A DNA stretch of 64,000 bases from Channallabes apus. Its lineage: Eukaryota > Chordata > Actinopteri > Siluriformes > Clariidae. The notes below the pieces were generated by a model. It worked only from the letters and a program-made list of their open reading frames with translations. It searched no databases and was not told the origin of the DNA. Numbering within the stretch: position 1 is the stretch's first letter; every line of letters starts with the position of its first letter. Of the stretch, positions 11,250 through 23,498 are shown piece by piece. The DNA lies in the NCBI GenBank assembly GCA_030522415.1, contig CM060113.1, positions 10,798,065-10,862,064 on the forward strand. The letters run 5' to 3'. The position numbers were made by a program, and so were the translations under genes.

Positions 11250-12754
11250 CACTATTCGCCTTACCAGGATAAGTTGGTTCCTAAAATTAATGCATGACCT
11301 AATCGCAAGCTTTATACAGCAAGATATGATAATTACAATTCAAAGACCTTTAAGAGCTGTGCGACAGGTCTACCTCGGAGAACCCCAGTTAAGGCCTATA
11401 TATCTTTAACTCTCCTGGGAAATCAGGATGACTGGTGGGTGTAAAAATGTGTCACTAAAAAAATCACAAACAAGCAAGATCTAAACAAGTATCAACAACA
11501 ACAAAAAATAAATAAATTCATCCCTTCTTACCATCTTATCTGTGTTTGTGTACAATTCTTTTTTTGTGCTCGTTAAAAATAGGCAGCTGCTTAGCATATC
11601 AAAGGCAGAAACCCGAGAGAGGGAAAACGACAAGCACAACTTCCCTGTGTTCCCCAAACCAAAGCTGTCGCTTCATGCTAAATACTGGATGTCAAAGCTA
11701 AAGTTCATCATGTACTTTTCATCACAAAGAGTGTACATTATTGTAATTTTGAAACGTGAACTGCTACACAGCTAGTGTGGAAGGAACAAGATTCTATTTT
11801 GATATTTTACTTCCTTGAGTCAAGGAAAGAATTGCTGCTTTTGCTACTGTACCCTGCACGCCTCAGCAACTTCTGTTACAGGAGCAATTGGAGGAGAAAG
11901 CTACCTTCATGAGTCTTAAACAAAAAAAGTGAGCACTGCAATCACTTGGAAGACAGTTGTTCTCTGCTTTTCAACTGGGTTTTATTAACTGGGTTTGCGT
12001 CTGTTGTATGTGTGCTTGTGTGTGTGTTTCGGTGTTTGTTCAATGGTTGAGAGAGGATATCTGTTGTGAGTATATCGCATGCATCATGACACCTTCTAGA
12101 AATTAATAATAATAATAATAACAACAACAACAACTATCTGTGTCTGCTAATTTATTTATAAGAACTAATAACCTACAACCAACATCATGACTGACTCTTA
12201 TGTGGTAAAGTTTACTTTTGCGCCAGATGAGGGCACCATTTTAGCTTTTATTCACGTCTATATTCAAACTTAAAACAGAATGTCACACTGAACTCATCTT
12301 CTGCATAGTTTGTTTGTTTGTTTGCTTGTTTGATGAACTTATCCCGGTTTCCCCCCTTGATTCCAAATGTAGAATATTTCTGTCATAAACGTCTTTCATG
12401 AATCTTTTAGAGAGGCATAGCCTACTGACCACATGCAGTTTGTCAGCTTCACTCACATCAATCACAGGGTTTCATGTGGATACATCTCTTTGGATTTGCA
12501 GCTCACTCACAATGCGTAGATTTGAAAAGACAACAGAGATTCAAAACTACATAATATGTGTTTTTAAATATATATATATATATGCACAATATAATATTTA
12601 AATACTAATTTTAAAAATTATTAAAATCAAACTGCGCATCTAGGAATTACCCATCGATTTTTTTTCCTGTACAGCTTTTAATTATTTAAGAGATTATACT
12701 TCGCTTTGGATACTGTTTAGTTAATCTTGAGTTCTATATTCTTCGCTATCGCCC
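11250..12754. other. Anonymous DNA upstream of slitrk4
   Basis: No exon or transposon recognised. Contains an (AAT)n(AAC)n run at 12106-12133 and GTTT repeats near 12309. Distal slitrk4 regulatory DNA could lie here, but nothing specific marks it. Confidence 0.4.
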
Positions 12755-12850
12755 TATAACCCCCCCCCCCCTTACCTCCTCCTCCTCCTCCACATCTCTC
12801 CATCTCTGCATTCCCGCTCTCCTCTCCTCCCTCCTTCCTCTCCTTCACCG
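12755..12850 (+). promoter_or_regulatory. Polypyrimidine tract in the slitrk4 promoter region
   Basis: A run of 12 C followed by CCTCCTCCTCC and CTCTCC/CCTCCTTCC motifs forms almost 90 nt of near-pure pyrimidine on the plus strand. Such tracts often sit in TATA-less promoters and can adopt non-B DNA; a promoter role here is inferred from its place just before the CpG-rich exon. Confidence 0.45.
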
Positions 12851-13552
12851 TGCGCAAAGCACCGCGGTGAGGAATACTCGCTCTCTGACGCGCGCTGGCG
12901 TCCTTATTTCACCAAAGTCTGCGCGAAGAAGAATAAATCGAGTTTCGTTGTCTTTCAAAGCTTGGAGCTTTCCGCCCCCCCCCCTCATTTTTTTCCCTCT
13001 TTGCTGAACTACGCCGGGACTAAAACTGAATTATTCATCCTCCGCATCTGCTTTCGCCGAATATGGGAGCGCGCTGCCTCTCGCCCCGCTTTTCGCAATC
13101 ACATCGGAACGCATCGTTTTGTGGAGCGCAAGTTGAGCGTTAACCTCGGCTTAGGGGAATCAAGAAAAACCGCGTTTTCTTTTAAGTCTCGGGAACTGTC
13201 GGGACCGGCAACTGAAAAGGAGATCTGATCGACGGTCCGTCTCCTTTTGGCCTCTCCTTACGTATGAACCGAAGAATGCCAGCACGATTTTCACAGCCGA
13301 TTCAATGCAAAGATGCGCCTTTCTCCAGTTCTCCGTTGGTTTTTCAAATGATTTTGTCTTCCTGAGCGTTTGCTATGTCCCTCCCGTGCTCGGCTATCTC
13401 GGGGATTAATGGCAGAATGTGCGTCCAGGACAAGTGGAGGCTGACTGGAAGAGACGCGAAGGCTGAAATTGGAGCCTGAATGGACAAATTCCCGAGGTCC
13501 CGTCTAAAGTGCGGTGTCTTCTGAAGAGAAGACGATCTTTCGGACGCTGCAG
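12851..13552 (+). promoter_or_regulatory. slitrk4: Probable slitrk4 core promoter and 5' noncoding exon
   Basis: This is the only clearly CpG-containing interval near the gene (CGCGCTGGCG, GCGCGCTGCC, GGAGCGCAAG), contrasting with AT-rich flanks. It ends at a strong splice donor, CAG|GTGAGT, with the boundary at 13552/13553. The exon therefore probably ends at 13552; its start is not visible. SLITRK genes typically carry their whole coding region in one exon after 5' noncoding exon(s), which fits. No TATA box was identified. Confidence 0.55.
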
Positions 13553-13835
13553 GTGAGTTTTCGGTTTTTCAGAACAGATTATTCCATCACTTGCGTCCAG
13601 TGCCTGAGACTCAATCGAGAATTGGCAAGCATAGTACTAGCGTATAAAATGTGCTTAGCTGTTCTGGCACACAATGTATGATAATGGACCGTGTGGAAAG
13701 GTTTTTTTTTGTCCGTTTATTTTTGCTTAAATTAATTTCTTTTATTTATCTGTTGATATGTATTAGTTGCTTTTTTTTTTTAGCTGTAATTTGGTTTTCC
13801 TTTTATAATCATATTAACACATCCATCTATCCATC

Positions 13836-13882
<47 letters not shown>

Positions 13883-14048
13883 GTTAATAGATAGACAGAT
13901 TACATTTATTTTCTTGTATGCGCAGAAGGGGAGTCAACCTCTAAAACAATACTTGTATAAAATCTTTCCATATTGCTGTGTAAAACAATGTGCAGACCAA
14001 ACTTATTTAGATTTTCTGAATTTCTGTTTGTTCTCCCCCTTCCCTAAG
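13553..14048 (+). other. slitrk4: Predicted 5'UTR intron of slitrk4
   Basis: Donor GTGAGT at 13553. The acceptor is a long pyrimidine tract (TTCTCCCCCTTCCCT) ending in AAG at 14046-14048, so exon 2 would start at 14049, 40 nt before the ATG. The intron is 496 nt and contains the tetranucleotide repeat at 13836-13882. AAG acceptors are less common than CAG, so an alternative acceptor nearby is possible. Confidence 0.55.
13836..13882. repeat. (GATA)n microsatellite in the slitrk4 5'UTR intron
   Basis: About 12 uninterrupted GATA units. Confidence 0.95.
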
Positions 14049-14088
14049 GTTGCTAAATGGTTTTCTGTGGGATTTTTAAAAGGCAAAA

Positions 14089-16590
14089 ATGCTGCTGCTT
14101 GTTCTGTTGGCCTTTTCCGTATCGAGTGCATTTTCTGACTCGGATACCGAACTCTCAGCCGAGACCTGCAGTGCCTGCTCTTGCATGTCCATTGAGAACG
14201 TCCTCTATGTGAACTGTGAGAAAATAACTGTGTACAGGCCAACACAGCTGCTCCCTCCACAATCCAGCCTCTACCATCTGAATTTCCAGAAAAACCTTTT
14301 GTACATTCTTTACCCCAACACTTTTCTGAATTTCACGCACGCAGTCTCCCTTCAGCTGGGCAACAACAAGCTGCAGAACATCGAGGGAGGGGCCTTTATG
14401 GGACTCAGTGCGTTAAAACAGTTGCACTTAAATAACAATGAATTAAAAGAGCTCCGGGCTGACACTTTCCGAGGGATCGAAAACTTGGAATACCTCCAGG
14501 CCGACTACAATTTAATCAAGTATATTGAGAAAGGAGCCTTCAACAAATTACATAAGCTAAAGGTTGTAATTTTAAATGACAATCTCATACAGAGTCTGCC
14601 TGAGAACATATTCCGCTTTGCCTCCCTTACACACCTGGATATACGAGGAAACAGGATACAGAAGCTCCCATATCTTGGAGTTTTGGAGCATATTGGAAGG
14701 ATAGTGGAACTGCAACTGGATGACAACCCATGGAATTGCACCTGTGATTTGTTACCTCTGAAAGCTTGGCTGGAGAATATGCCCTATAACATTTTCATTG
14801 GAGAGGCTATATGTGAGACTCCAAGTGACCTATATGGCCGACTTTTGAAAGAAACTAATAAACAAGAACTATGCCCTCTGGGAGTTGGCAGTGATTTTGA
14901 TGTGAGAATGCCCCCTTCCCAGCCAGATGTTGGACACACCATATCTAACATTGCACCATCTACGATAGCACCGTCTGTTACCAAAGCACCAAAAACTACA
15001 AATCCCTCCAAAATTTATGGGAATGGTATTGTTGCTGGTATTCCAGTGGGTAAAAATGGCCAAATTGTGTCCTATCAAACCCGAGTCCCTCCCCTCTCCT
15101 GCCCTCAACCCTGCATTTGCAAAGCTCATCCGTCTGATTTTGGCATTAGTGTTAGTTGTCAGGAAAGAAATATCCAGAACCTAGCTGATCTTACACCTAG
15201 ACCCCCAAATTCCAAGAAATTGCAACTCAGTGGTAATTACATTAGAAATATAAGCCCCACTGACTTCCAAGGGTTTGAAGGATTAGATCTTTTACACCTG
15301 GGCAGTAATCAAATATTCACTGTTCAAAAAGGTGTGTTTGGAAATCTGACCAATCTCCGTAGGCTATACCTTAATGGAAATCAGCTTGAGCAGCTTCACC
15401 CGGAAATGTTCATTGGCCTCAGTAATCTCCAGTATTTGTATTTGGAATACAATGCCATAAAGGAGGTGTTAGCGGGAACATTTGACTCCATGCCAAATTT
15501 GCAGCTTTTGTTTCTAAATAACAATGTGCTCCGAAGCCTCCCTGCTTATATTTTTGCTGGTGTGCCTCTTGCTCGATTGAATCTAAAGAACAATCATTTC
15601 ATGACTTTGCCTGTGAGTGGCGTGCTGGACCAGCTCAAATCCCTCACTCAGATAGATCTGGAAGGCAATCCCTGGGAATGCTCATGCGATTTAGTCGCTT
15701 TGAAATTGTGGTTAGAGAAGCTGAATGAGGGGGTGGCTGCAAAGGAGGTCAGATGTGCATCCCCAGCACAGTTTGCAAACATTGAGCTGCGGGAGCTTAA
15801 AAATGAGATCCTGTGCCCTAAGCTCATAGCCAGGCCTCCTTTCATCCTGACTAGTGCAACCCCCCTGGCTACATCTATGTCACCTGCTGGAGTTGGCAAG
15901 GCACCTCCTGGTGGACCAGTGCCTCTGTCAATCATGATTTTGAGTATCCTGGTGGTCTTGATCCTCACAGTATTCGTTGCTTTCTGTCTGCTGGTCTTCG
16001 TGCTCAGACGAAACAAAAAGCCTGCTGGGAGGCAGGAGGGGCTTGGCAACCAGGAGTGTGGCTCTATGCAGCTTCAGCTAAGGAGGCACAACCACAAATG
16101 CAACAAGAACGATGACCTGGGCGGAGAGACCTTTATCCCACAGACCATTGAGCACATGAGCAAAGCCCACACTTGTGGAATGAGAGACTCAGATGCCGGC
16201 TTCAAGTTTGCCGACTCTCAGAGATCGAAAATGTTTTTACGCAACAGCATAGATAACGACAAGGACTCTCTAACACTGGACCCCAGGAAACGTTTAAGTA
16301 CCATTGATGAGCTGGATGAGTTCCTACCTGGAAGAGAGTCCAGCCTGTTCCTTCACAACTACTTGGACAACAAAAAGGATTTCAACAGTATAGGGGTGAG
16401 TGGTTTTGAAATCCGTTACCCCGAGAAACCACATGACAAAAAAACAAAAAAGTCTTTGATAGGGGGTAACCACAGTAAAATAATTGTTGAGCAGCGCAAA
16501 AGTGAATATTATGAACTAAAATCAAAACTCCAAGGGACACCTGACTATCTTCAAGTACTAGAGGAACAGACAGCTCTCAGTAAATTTTAG
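14089..16590 (+). CDS. slitrk4: SLIT and NTRK-like family member 4, synaptic adhesion receptor
   Basis: An 833 aa single-exon frame, close to the ~837 aa mammalian SLITRK4. Seen: signal peptide 1-16, cysteine-rich LRRNT (C27-C32), a first LRR block, LRRCT from NPWNCTCD at 213 to C262, a Thr/Pro linker, a second LRRNT from C338, a second LRR block, LRRCT from NPWECSCD at 527, a transmembrane helix about 614-639 followed by RRNKK, and a tail with [18 protein letters not shown] and a Tyr-containing end ([14 protein letters not shown]). The ectodomain, TM and C-terminus match SLITRK4 rather than other paralogues as I recall them. The family is known to act in neurons as postsynaptic adhesion proteins that bind LAR-type receptor phosphatases and promote synapse formation. 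The start is supported by A at -3 and an in-frame TAA at 14077-14079. No frameshift; all LRRCT cysteines are present. It is the only host gene in the window. Confidence 0.96.
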   Translation: MLLLVLLAFSVSSAFSDSDTELSAETCSACSCMSIENVLYVNCEKITVYRPTQLLPPQSSLYHLNFQKNLLYILYPNTFLNFTHAVSLQLGNNKLQNIEGGAFMGLSALKQLHLNNNELKELRADTFRGIENLEYLQADYNLIKYIEKGAFNKLHKLKVVILNDNLIQSLPENIFRFASLTHLDIRGNRIQKLPYLGVLEHIGRIVELQLDDNPWNCTCDLLPLKAWLENMPYNIFIGEAICETPSDLYGRLLKETNKQELCPLGVGSDFDVRMPPSQPDVGHTISNIAPSTIAPSVTKAPKTTNPSKIYGNGIVAGIPVGKNGQIVSYQTRVPPLSCPQPCICKAHPSDFGISVSCQERNIQNLADLTPRPPNSKKLQLSGNYIRNISPTDFQGFEGLDLLHLGSNQIFTVQKGVFGNLTNLRRLYLNGNQLEQLHPEMFIGLSNLQYLYLEYNAIKEVLAGTFDSMPNLQLLFLNNNVLRSLPAYIFAGVPLARLNLKNNHFMTLPVSGVLDQLKSLTQIDLEGNPWECSCDLVALKLWLEKLNEGVAAKEVRCASPAQFANIELRELKNEILCPKLIARPPFILTSATPLATSMSPAGVGKAPPGGPVPLSIMILSILVVLILTVFVAFCLLVFVLRRNKKPAGRQEGLGNQECGSMQLQLRRHNHKCNKNDDLGGETFIPQTIEHMSKAHTCGMRDSDAGFKFADSQRSKMFLRNSIDNDKDSLTLDPRKRLSTIDELDEFLPGRESSLFLHNYLDNKKDFNSIGVSGFEIRYPEKPHDKKTKKSLIGGNHSKIIVEQRKSEYYELKSKLQGTPDYLQVLEEQTALSKF

Positions 16591-16669
16591 GCCTCTCATC
16601 GTCATGTGCCCCTTACTTACAAAAAAGTGCCTTATGGAAAAAAAATTACACATATACATACATACACAT

Positions 16670-16757
<88 letters not shown>
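16670..16757. repeat. (CA)n(TA)n microsatellite 80 nt after the slitrk4 stop
   Basis: About 44 nt of CA followed by about 44 nt of TA, inside the predicted 3'UTR. Confidence 0.95.
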
Positions 16758-16759
<2 letters not shown>

Positions 16760-18305
16760 CCAATGGAGTACTGGACACAGATTTCATTACAGTAAAATCT
16801 AACTTATATAACTTAGAATTGGTGTTTGTGTAACAGATATTCTTATTTTTTTCAAAGTGATGATGCCAGTTTAAAAAAAAAAACCTAAATCACATTAGTC
16901 TTTAGGAGAGGTTATAAAGTATCTTATCAACAAGTGTAGTTTGCTGCTACTTAAATGGATTCCATGAGATTTTTGCCTTTGTTTTAATTACCAGATGCTT
17001 GTTTTAATTTTTATTTGAAACAAATTGTTGGGTCATAAAAGAGTATAATGAGTGTAATGCATATTGACTCTTGTTCGTTGTTTTTGGTTGAAAGTATTTT
17101 TAGGGTGCTTTGGATGACAAAATGAAATGGAGTTGAAGATTGGCAAGCTGGGCGCAAGCATGCACGTTTTGGAATCCCCCAGAGTACTGTCTTTCGGATT
17201 TTAATTTGACACTTTTTGGGGCCTTGAAGCTGGTGGATTCAGTTGTAACTGAAAGCACTGACAGTTCTAACATCTGTATCAATCTGGATTATTCAGTCTG
17301 TTGTTTCTGTAAGGAGCCATTTAAATTTGTTCTAACGAAATGTGATTCCTCTTGAAGTTTTTGGGTACGGCACATGACAGGACATTCATAAACCCAAGAA
17401 AATATCTCCATAGCTGCTTGCCATGTAAGCGTATCTGATTTATTTTGTACGTCAACATTATTTGTATTTGTGAGGCAGTTTTTAAATGACAAAGAACAAT
17501 CCCATTAATACATAAAAGGATTCAAGAAAACAAAAAAAGATAATCAAAGCATACAAAATCACTGAAGACCACTGTCACCTGTCAATTGGTAGATTACTTA
17601 ACTTCATATTTAATTTATTTTTCTATGCAGGACTATTTAAAGGTTATTGGTACTATTTAAGATTATAAGGGACTTTTTTGAATGCTACAAGTGATTTGAG
17701 CTATGCTCTGAACAACTAACTCGAACATGTTTGTTCTGATATGTGTCCCATTATGTATTTTACTGCTAACCTGAGCATAGGCACTAGCGTCAGTGATAGT
17801 GATGTACTTTTTCACTATTGCATTGCAAGAGGTAATGCCTCATAGTGTATTAAGTCCAACAATCTTATAGCCCATGAATATTTTGTCAAAGAATTTTTTT
17901 AGGAATATGCAACCAAAACAAGTGTGCATTAACGTGATATGATTCTGAATTTTATAAATGTGTTATGGGATTCCAAAAGGAATTAGTAAGAAGGCGTGTA
18001 GATCATAATTGTTTCCTTTATTGATTTCTCCTTTTTTTCAAATGAGAAGTGTATTTTCACATTATCTTTTCTATGTGTTTTCTTTTTGCTAAGATCCACT
18101 GATTTGGTCAAAATCATATCACACTCCGTGTGCAATATTATTATGCTCAATCATATTAGCTTGACAATTTTACTTTGTCCGCTCGAGTTAATATTATGGA
18201 AAGACCAGTTTTACGTTCAGAAAAGAAAGAAATATATATATTATTCAGTCCTTATTTAAGATATTGTTAAGTTAATGATTGTTTGAAATAGAATGTACCT
18301 TGATC

Positions 18306-18316
18306 AATAAAATAAA
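18306..18316 (+). terminator. slitrk4: Candidate slitrk4 polyadenylation signal
   Basis: Two overlapping AATAAA hexamers (18306-18311 and 18311-18316), followed about 30 nt later by a GT-rich stretch (TGTTCTGTGTTGG). Cleavage would fall near 18325-18345. Other AATAAA copies exist in this AT-rich DNA, so use is unproven. Confidence 0.45.
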
Positions 18317-18349
18317 TTCAATTTTATATATGAGACATCAACAAAATGT

Positions 18350-18410
18350 TCTGTGTTGGTATACGTTACGATGTTCAGTTTTTGTTCATTGTACACTTCA
18401 GTAAAAGAAA

Positions 18411-18447
<37 letters not shown>

Positions 18448-20354
18448 ATAATGTCATACTAAACTTTTATTTAAAATTGCTGATTTTTTTTTTTTTTAGC
18501 ATGTTTAACACTTTTGCACAGTTATTACTGCCTATGATACAGCCTCATTTGTCATATGCTCAATGAATTGTTTATGCATTGTTGTTGAAAAAAATATATT
18601 TTTTTCATGATTCATGTTTGAAAATGTGCAGCAGCACACCTTTCTTGGTGTATCTTTCTAATTTGCATAACCTCATGTTGTCATGATGTGATCAAAGACA
18701 TACAATGAGGTGTCCTTAAAGTTTTTTTTTCCCCTTATGTTTTCAAAGCATATGCCCCTGGCCCAGGTTAATGACATGATCTTTCTGCTTACTTACTGTT
18801 TAATGTATTGCCATTATGTTGTTGTTTTTATCTGTACCAAGCATGGATAGATATTCTTCTTATACATACTGCTGTTCCTTGTCATTCTGCATTCAGTGAG
18901 AGTGATGTGGGTGCATTGATTTAAAAAATAATAATAATAATTAAAACAAAAAGTGCATTTGAGAGTGTAACCATGAGCGAAGATTTGCCTCCACATAGTT
19001 AATTTTACAGTGTCTTAAATTAACTATCATTACTGATTTAAGGTTTGAATAGCTAGAAGGTTTGAATAGTAGAATGAAACAGGTAATTTATTTAGTATTT
19101 TATTTTCTGTTTTTGTCACAGCTCAAATTTTTTTTCACATCAACACACTATGACAGCATTTAATTTTAAGCTCTGTAGAAGCCTCTGTTTCAAGTTAATT
19201 TATGAATTAAAACTACTACTAGTAAATAAAAGTCTACTAGTTATTGCAACTCTCATGTAAATGATAAGTAAAATTACTTACATATGCATTTGGTTTAGAT
19301 ATATATAAAAAAATTCTTTTTTTTGTGTGATCATGAATGCAGATTTTCCTGCTTATGACAAATCATGCTCAATGTGTATTTTAAGACTGACTTGGATCAT
19401 GATGACTTGGATTTTTTAACTGAATTAACTGAATCGATCAAAGTTATGTTTAACTGATGCAAAGGCTACAAGTGATTTTCTTATGCAATCTGTTATAAAC
19501 AATAGCCCTTCAAACTTATAGTATATGGGGCCAGGGTTTTGCAATATCGTGAAAGAGACCCTTTTTTTCAGCACAACCTAGGTAATATGATGAACTGAAT
19601 TTTATTTGATTTTATCCGATTATACAAACATAACTGAGCAAAACAAATAATAAAAATGGGTAAAAGAAATAGCAGAGATACATGATCATGTGTTAATGGA
19701 TGTTTTTGGTTGTTTCTATGACCCAAAAATATATGTTAATGATACCATAGTACCATTATACCTGACACAGGTTATTGTACAGTTATTGGCCATTGCTCTG
19801 TTGCTGGCACAGAATTTTAAGTGTTAAATTTTATCCTCCTCTATTTTTTTGTGTTTGTTTTTATATACATGTGCTTTTTTAGTTTATTTATTGCTGATTT
19901 GATCTTTTTGGTGCTTGTTGTATTATCACTTTTGTTAAATTTTCAGTCATGCTTGTTTGTTCAATTTTGTGTTCTTCTGCATTATCAATATCTTCATCTG
20001 AGGCAGCTTTATTCACTGAAGTATAATTTTGCATTCTCTAATGTTCTCTGTGGGCCTACTGCAGTAAGCTGCTGAACCTTGAAAGATCATTTCTTTGTGC
20101 TTTGTTTCTTTGTCTAATTCTTTTTGAGTAAGCATGCATATTTCTGAATAAGTAATTAGTGCCAGCCTGTGTCTCCTTGACAACTGTGCTATTGTTGTAC
20201 TATTTTATTTTATTTTATTTTTATTATTTATTTATTTATTTATTTTAGATCATGCCATGGTAGGATTATGGTGAACAATAGAAGGCTATCTATTTAAACA
20301 AACCTAGGTTTCAGCATAAGGAAGTTCACACTGATCTGTAATTTATCATGTGAG
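18350..20354. other. Anonymous AT-rich DNA downstream of slitrk4
   Basis: Includes an (AC)n tract at 18411-18447 and a (TTTA)n run near 20204-20248. No gene, transposon or RNA recognised. Confidence 0.5.
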
Positions 20355-20727
20355 GAGAGGCATGAGGGAGCCAACAAGGATCATATATATATATATAAAA
20401 ACATGTTGGTGCGCGCTGTCCAGGGTGTACCCTGCCTCGTGCCCTGAGTCTCCTGGGATAGGCTCCAGGTCCCTGCGACCCTAAATACAGGATAAAGCGG
20501 TATAGAAGATGAATGAATGAATGAACATGTTGGCTCCCTTGCACATGTTAATATCGAATTTCAACAAAAAAATGTTTAGCCATGTTTAATTATTGAAACT
20601 AGAAACTAATTAGATAGATATAATAATCCTTGTTGGCTCCCTCACACATATGTTAACATCCAGTTTCAATAATTAAATATGGCTAAATATATATATAAAA
20701 TGATACTTGTTGGCTCCCTCATGCACA
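20355..20727. repeat. Inverted repeat with internal phased copies, interrupted by a SINE
   Basis: GCATGAGGGAGCCAACAAGG at about 20358 is the near-perfect reverse complement of the GTTGGCTCCCTCATGC stretch at about 20710-20725, both with TATATA on the inner side. Two more direct copies of TTGGCTCCCT lie inside (about 20531 and 20633), each followed by CACAT, GTTAA and TTTCAA blocks. A V-SINE tail sits between the left arm and the rest. Confidence 0.6.
20403..20524 (+). mobile_element. V-SINE 3' fragment
   Basis: GTCCAGGGTGTACCCTGCCT, then TCCTGGGATAGGCTCCAGG, GGATAAAGCGGTATAGAAG and the terminal (GAAT)n. 5' truncated. Confidence 0.85.
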
Positions 20728-21173
20728 TGCACACATCACACATACACATGTACACCCACAGCTTTGCCAGTGCCAACACAGGTCTCCGATACCCCACGCT
20801 ACACACTGTATCAAATTTCAGTTGATTCATTTGTTCATGTGAATGGTGATGTCCTGTTTGCAACCTCATCCCTTGCCTCTAGTTCCTACTCAGCTTGGTA
20901 TAATTGTGGACTTTTGTGTTTGGGAAAGAGAGATGGGTTAAGCAAGACTGAGTGCTGATAGATCATTTGCCTGTGATCTATTGGACAACGGTAGAGCTTA
21001 TTCATTTGCAGCTCCAACAAATAATTTAAAACTCGGCCCATCTGTTTGTTTGTTAGTTAGTTTGTTTGTTGTTGTGGGATTTGTTTGCTTATTTAATGCA
21101 TTTATTTGAAATTCATCACATGAATTTCACAATTCTGAAGAATTTCACAAATCTGAAAAACGTTAGAGAGAAA

Positions 21174-21215
21174 GTGAGTGAGTGAGTGAGTGAGTGAGAG
21201 AGAGAGAGAGAGAGA
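21174..21215. repeat. (GTGA)n(GA)n microsatellite
   Basis: Six GTGA units grading into pure GA. Confidence 0.9.
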
Positions 21216-21931
21216 ATAATAAAACCCTGCTGTTCAGCTGGCATTTCTGCGCGTGCTCTGTATTGCTAAACATCACAGCCTTGGTTGACAGGTTTACTTC
21301 CCTGGCAGTGGCATCAGTGACAATTTGAAAAAGCATTGCGTCCTCCATTCAGGATGTGACAGAGACATGACAGGAGCAGAACAAAGACACGCTACATGAG
21401 TGCATGTCTCAGCATGGGGAGAAATGGGATAAATCACCTTCTTGATCACAGTTGTTTGTGTCAAACTGGCACACACAGTAGTGCACATTGATGAATATTG
21501 ATGTGAATTAGAGTTGGAGCAGTATGAGAAATTATCACAGCATTAAAACCGGAAAACCTTAAATTAAAATAAAAAGCAATTCAGAAAGTTATTATTCTCA
21601 TTATAAAATTATCATAACACATATATAAGATTGGTCCATCTGTTATTTTAATTAGTTTTGCTAATTAAATAAAAATCTTATTTTGCCAGTTGATCATTTG
21701 AATAAATTAAACACTGAACATAAATCAATAAAAAAAACCATGAGGCTATTTAAAAAAATATGGTACTGTATTTCTAAGTAAAAACAAAATAGTTAAAAAC
21801 TATTTTTTTTAATAAATTCAAATAACACTATACAAAACCATTACTAAATACTTTCGAATATAAACATTAATCATGTTCTATTATTTATGTTTATTGTTAA
21901 CTTAAATTTTTAATGCTCTGCATATTATATA

Positions 21932-21932
<1 letters not shown>

Positions 21933-21972
<40 letters not shown>
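21933..21972. repeat. (TA)n microsatellite
   Basis: About 40 nt of TA between two TATATAATTAT-like edges. Confidence 0.9.
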
Positions 21973-21977
<5 letters not shown>

Positions 21978-23019
21978 TTTTCTGTCCATCACCAAGTTGC
22001 CTGTGCAAGATAAATGTGTTGTTATTTCTCATTATAGGAATGTAGTGAGATACTATGACATTCACTATAGACATGTATTTATATAAACATTAGTTAAAAA
22101 AATCAGAAAAAACTTTGCAAAACTATGCATATTTTTTTCCATCACTAAAGATCCAAAATGTGAGAGACACACATGACACCACACACATACGCGCACACAC
22201 ACATTGTGGTGCAAATTGTGTTTACAGTAAATCCTTACCAATTACTTCCTTCCTTCCTTACTTCCTTCCATCCTTCCTTCATTGCTTGCTTGTTGTCTGC
22301 TTGCATGGGAACAACAACATCATTTACCTAATGGAATAAAACAATTAATTTTCCCAATCCAATTTCTTCAATTGCATGTAAATGAGTAAACAGATGAAAC
22401 TGAGACAGCAAGGAAGCTCAGGTGTCTCTGACTGCCACCATGTGTCATTCTACACTGGGTCAAGCTAACGAAGCCCAAGATTGTGATTGCAGATGTGTGT
22501 GTATGTGTGTATGAATGTGTCCATTTAAAACCAAAGTGTTGTTTCATTCTGAAGCATTAGCATGATTTTCATCTTTGACAGCAGTTGCAAATTTGAGGTT
22601 TGTTTTTGTTCTGATACATTCAGATTTTTATAATTACAGGTTATTTACAGTACATGGATGTGTTTGGCAGAAATTACATGTAAAATAAGGCTAAAATATT
22701 GAAAAGATATGATTATTTAAAAAAAAGATCATATAATTAAAGGTTTCTTTTATGAAAAGACACTTTATATTTGTTATAGACACTTAATATTTATGTGATG
22801 AGTCTCCATTGTTCCGTCTCCAGTGCCAGGAGGACAATGGAGTTTTGGTAAAAACATTACAGTAATAGTAAAAAGGAGCTGTTCTAATGTTATGTCTTCC
22901 CTTTTTTTTAGAATGTAATTCTTTTTTTTATTATTATTATTATTATTTCAGGACAATTCCTGAATTGTACTTAAAACATTTCGAACAGGAATTCATTGAG
23001 ACTTATTTTTTTCTTTTTG

Positions 23020-23150
23020 CAGCTGTGTACCAAGCAAGAGTTAGATAAATGCAGGGCAATAAAATCTATAATGACCACTCCTTATTAATAGGCCGGTCCT
23101 CTATTTTCTTTAAACACAGTTTCCAACCATGCTTTCTTGTTTAGTTTTGA
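23020..23150. repeat. Local dispersed duplicate, copy 1
   Basis: Matches 24905-25040 in the same order: GCTGTGTACCAAGC/GCTGTGCACCAAGC, AGATAAA, a GGCA.TAAA block, CCTCTATTTC or CCTCTATTTT, then CCATGCTT.CTTGTTTA. About 130 bp, roughly three quarters identical by eye. Confidence 0.6.
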
Positions 23151-23498
23151 CCTATTTAACGAAAATTATCCCATTCTCTTGATACATGTTGGTAATTTGG
23201 ATAAATTGAAATGAGAAAATAAACTCATTCTGAAATCTTTCTAATTACTGGTTGTTAAGGAAATGTAAGTTTATTACTTCTATAATGTGAATGTGAACCA
23301 ATACTTGTATCATGGGTCTTCCACAATATAAAATTTTACTATAAATGCTTAAAATGCATAGGGATTTGTTTGTTAATAAGGGATGAACAAAATGGACCAA
23401 AACAGAATATGCAATATTAGTACAGGAATTACTTCATAGCAGCATGGTTAATCCTATTCTGTCTCTTGGTAAACAGTCACTTTATTGCGATATCACAC

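Larger units (their letters stand above)
16591..18330 (+). other. slitrk4: Probable slitrk4 3'UTR
   Basis: AT-rich, mostly non-repetitive DNA after the TAG, ending at the tandem AATAAA signals. Apart from the microsatellite near its start it has no transposon insertion, unlike the rest of the window, which suits a transcribed 3'UTR. The extent is inferred. Confidence 0.5.
20728..23019. other. Anonymous DNA with microsatellites
   Basis: No gene recognised. Carries a GTGA/GA tract (21174-21215), a TA tract (21933-21972), a CTTC-rich stretch (22246-22282) and a short TTA run (22926-22950). Confidence 0.5.

Noticed and set aside
12962..13228. An 88 aa frame in the slitrk4 5' region as an upstream ORF
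   Set aside because: It begins at a non-ATG codon and ends before the donor; GC-rich DNA is open by chance. No evidence of translation.
13836..13882. A CRISPR-like or regulatory GATA array
   Set aside because: Uninterrupted tetranucleotides without spacers: a microsatellite. GATA-factor binding is not implied by the repeat itself.
15648..16049. A 133 aa minus-strand frame opposite slitrk4
   Set aside because: A shadow of the coding strand; no domains and no separate promoter or splice signals.
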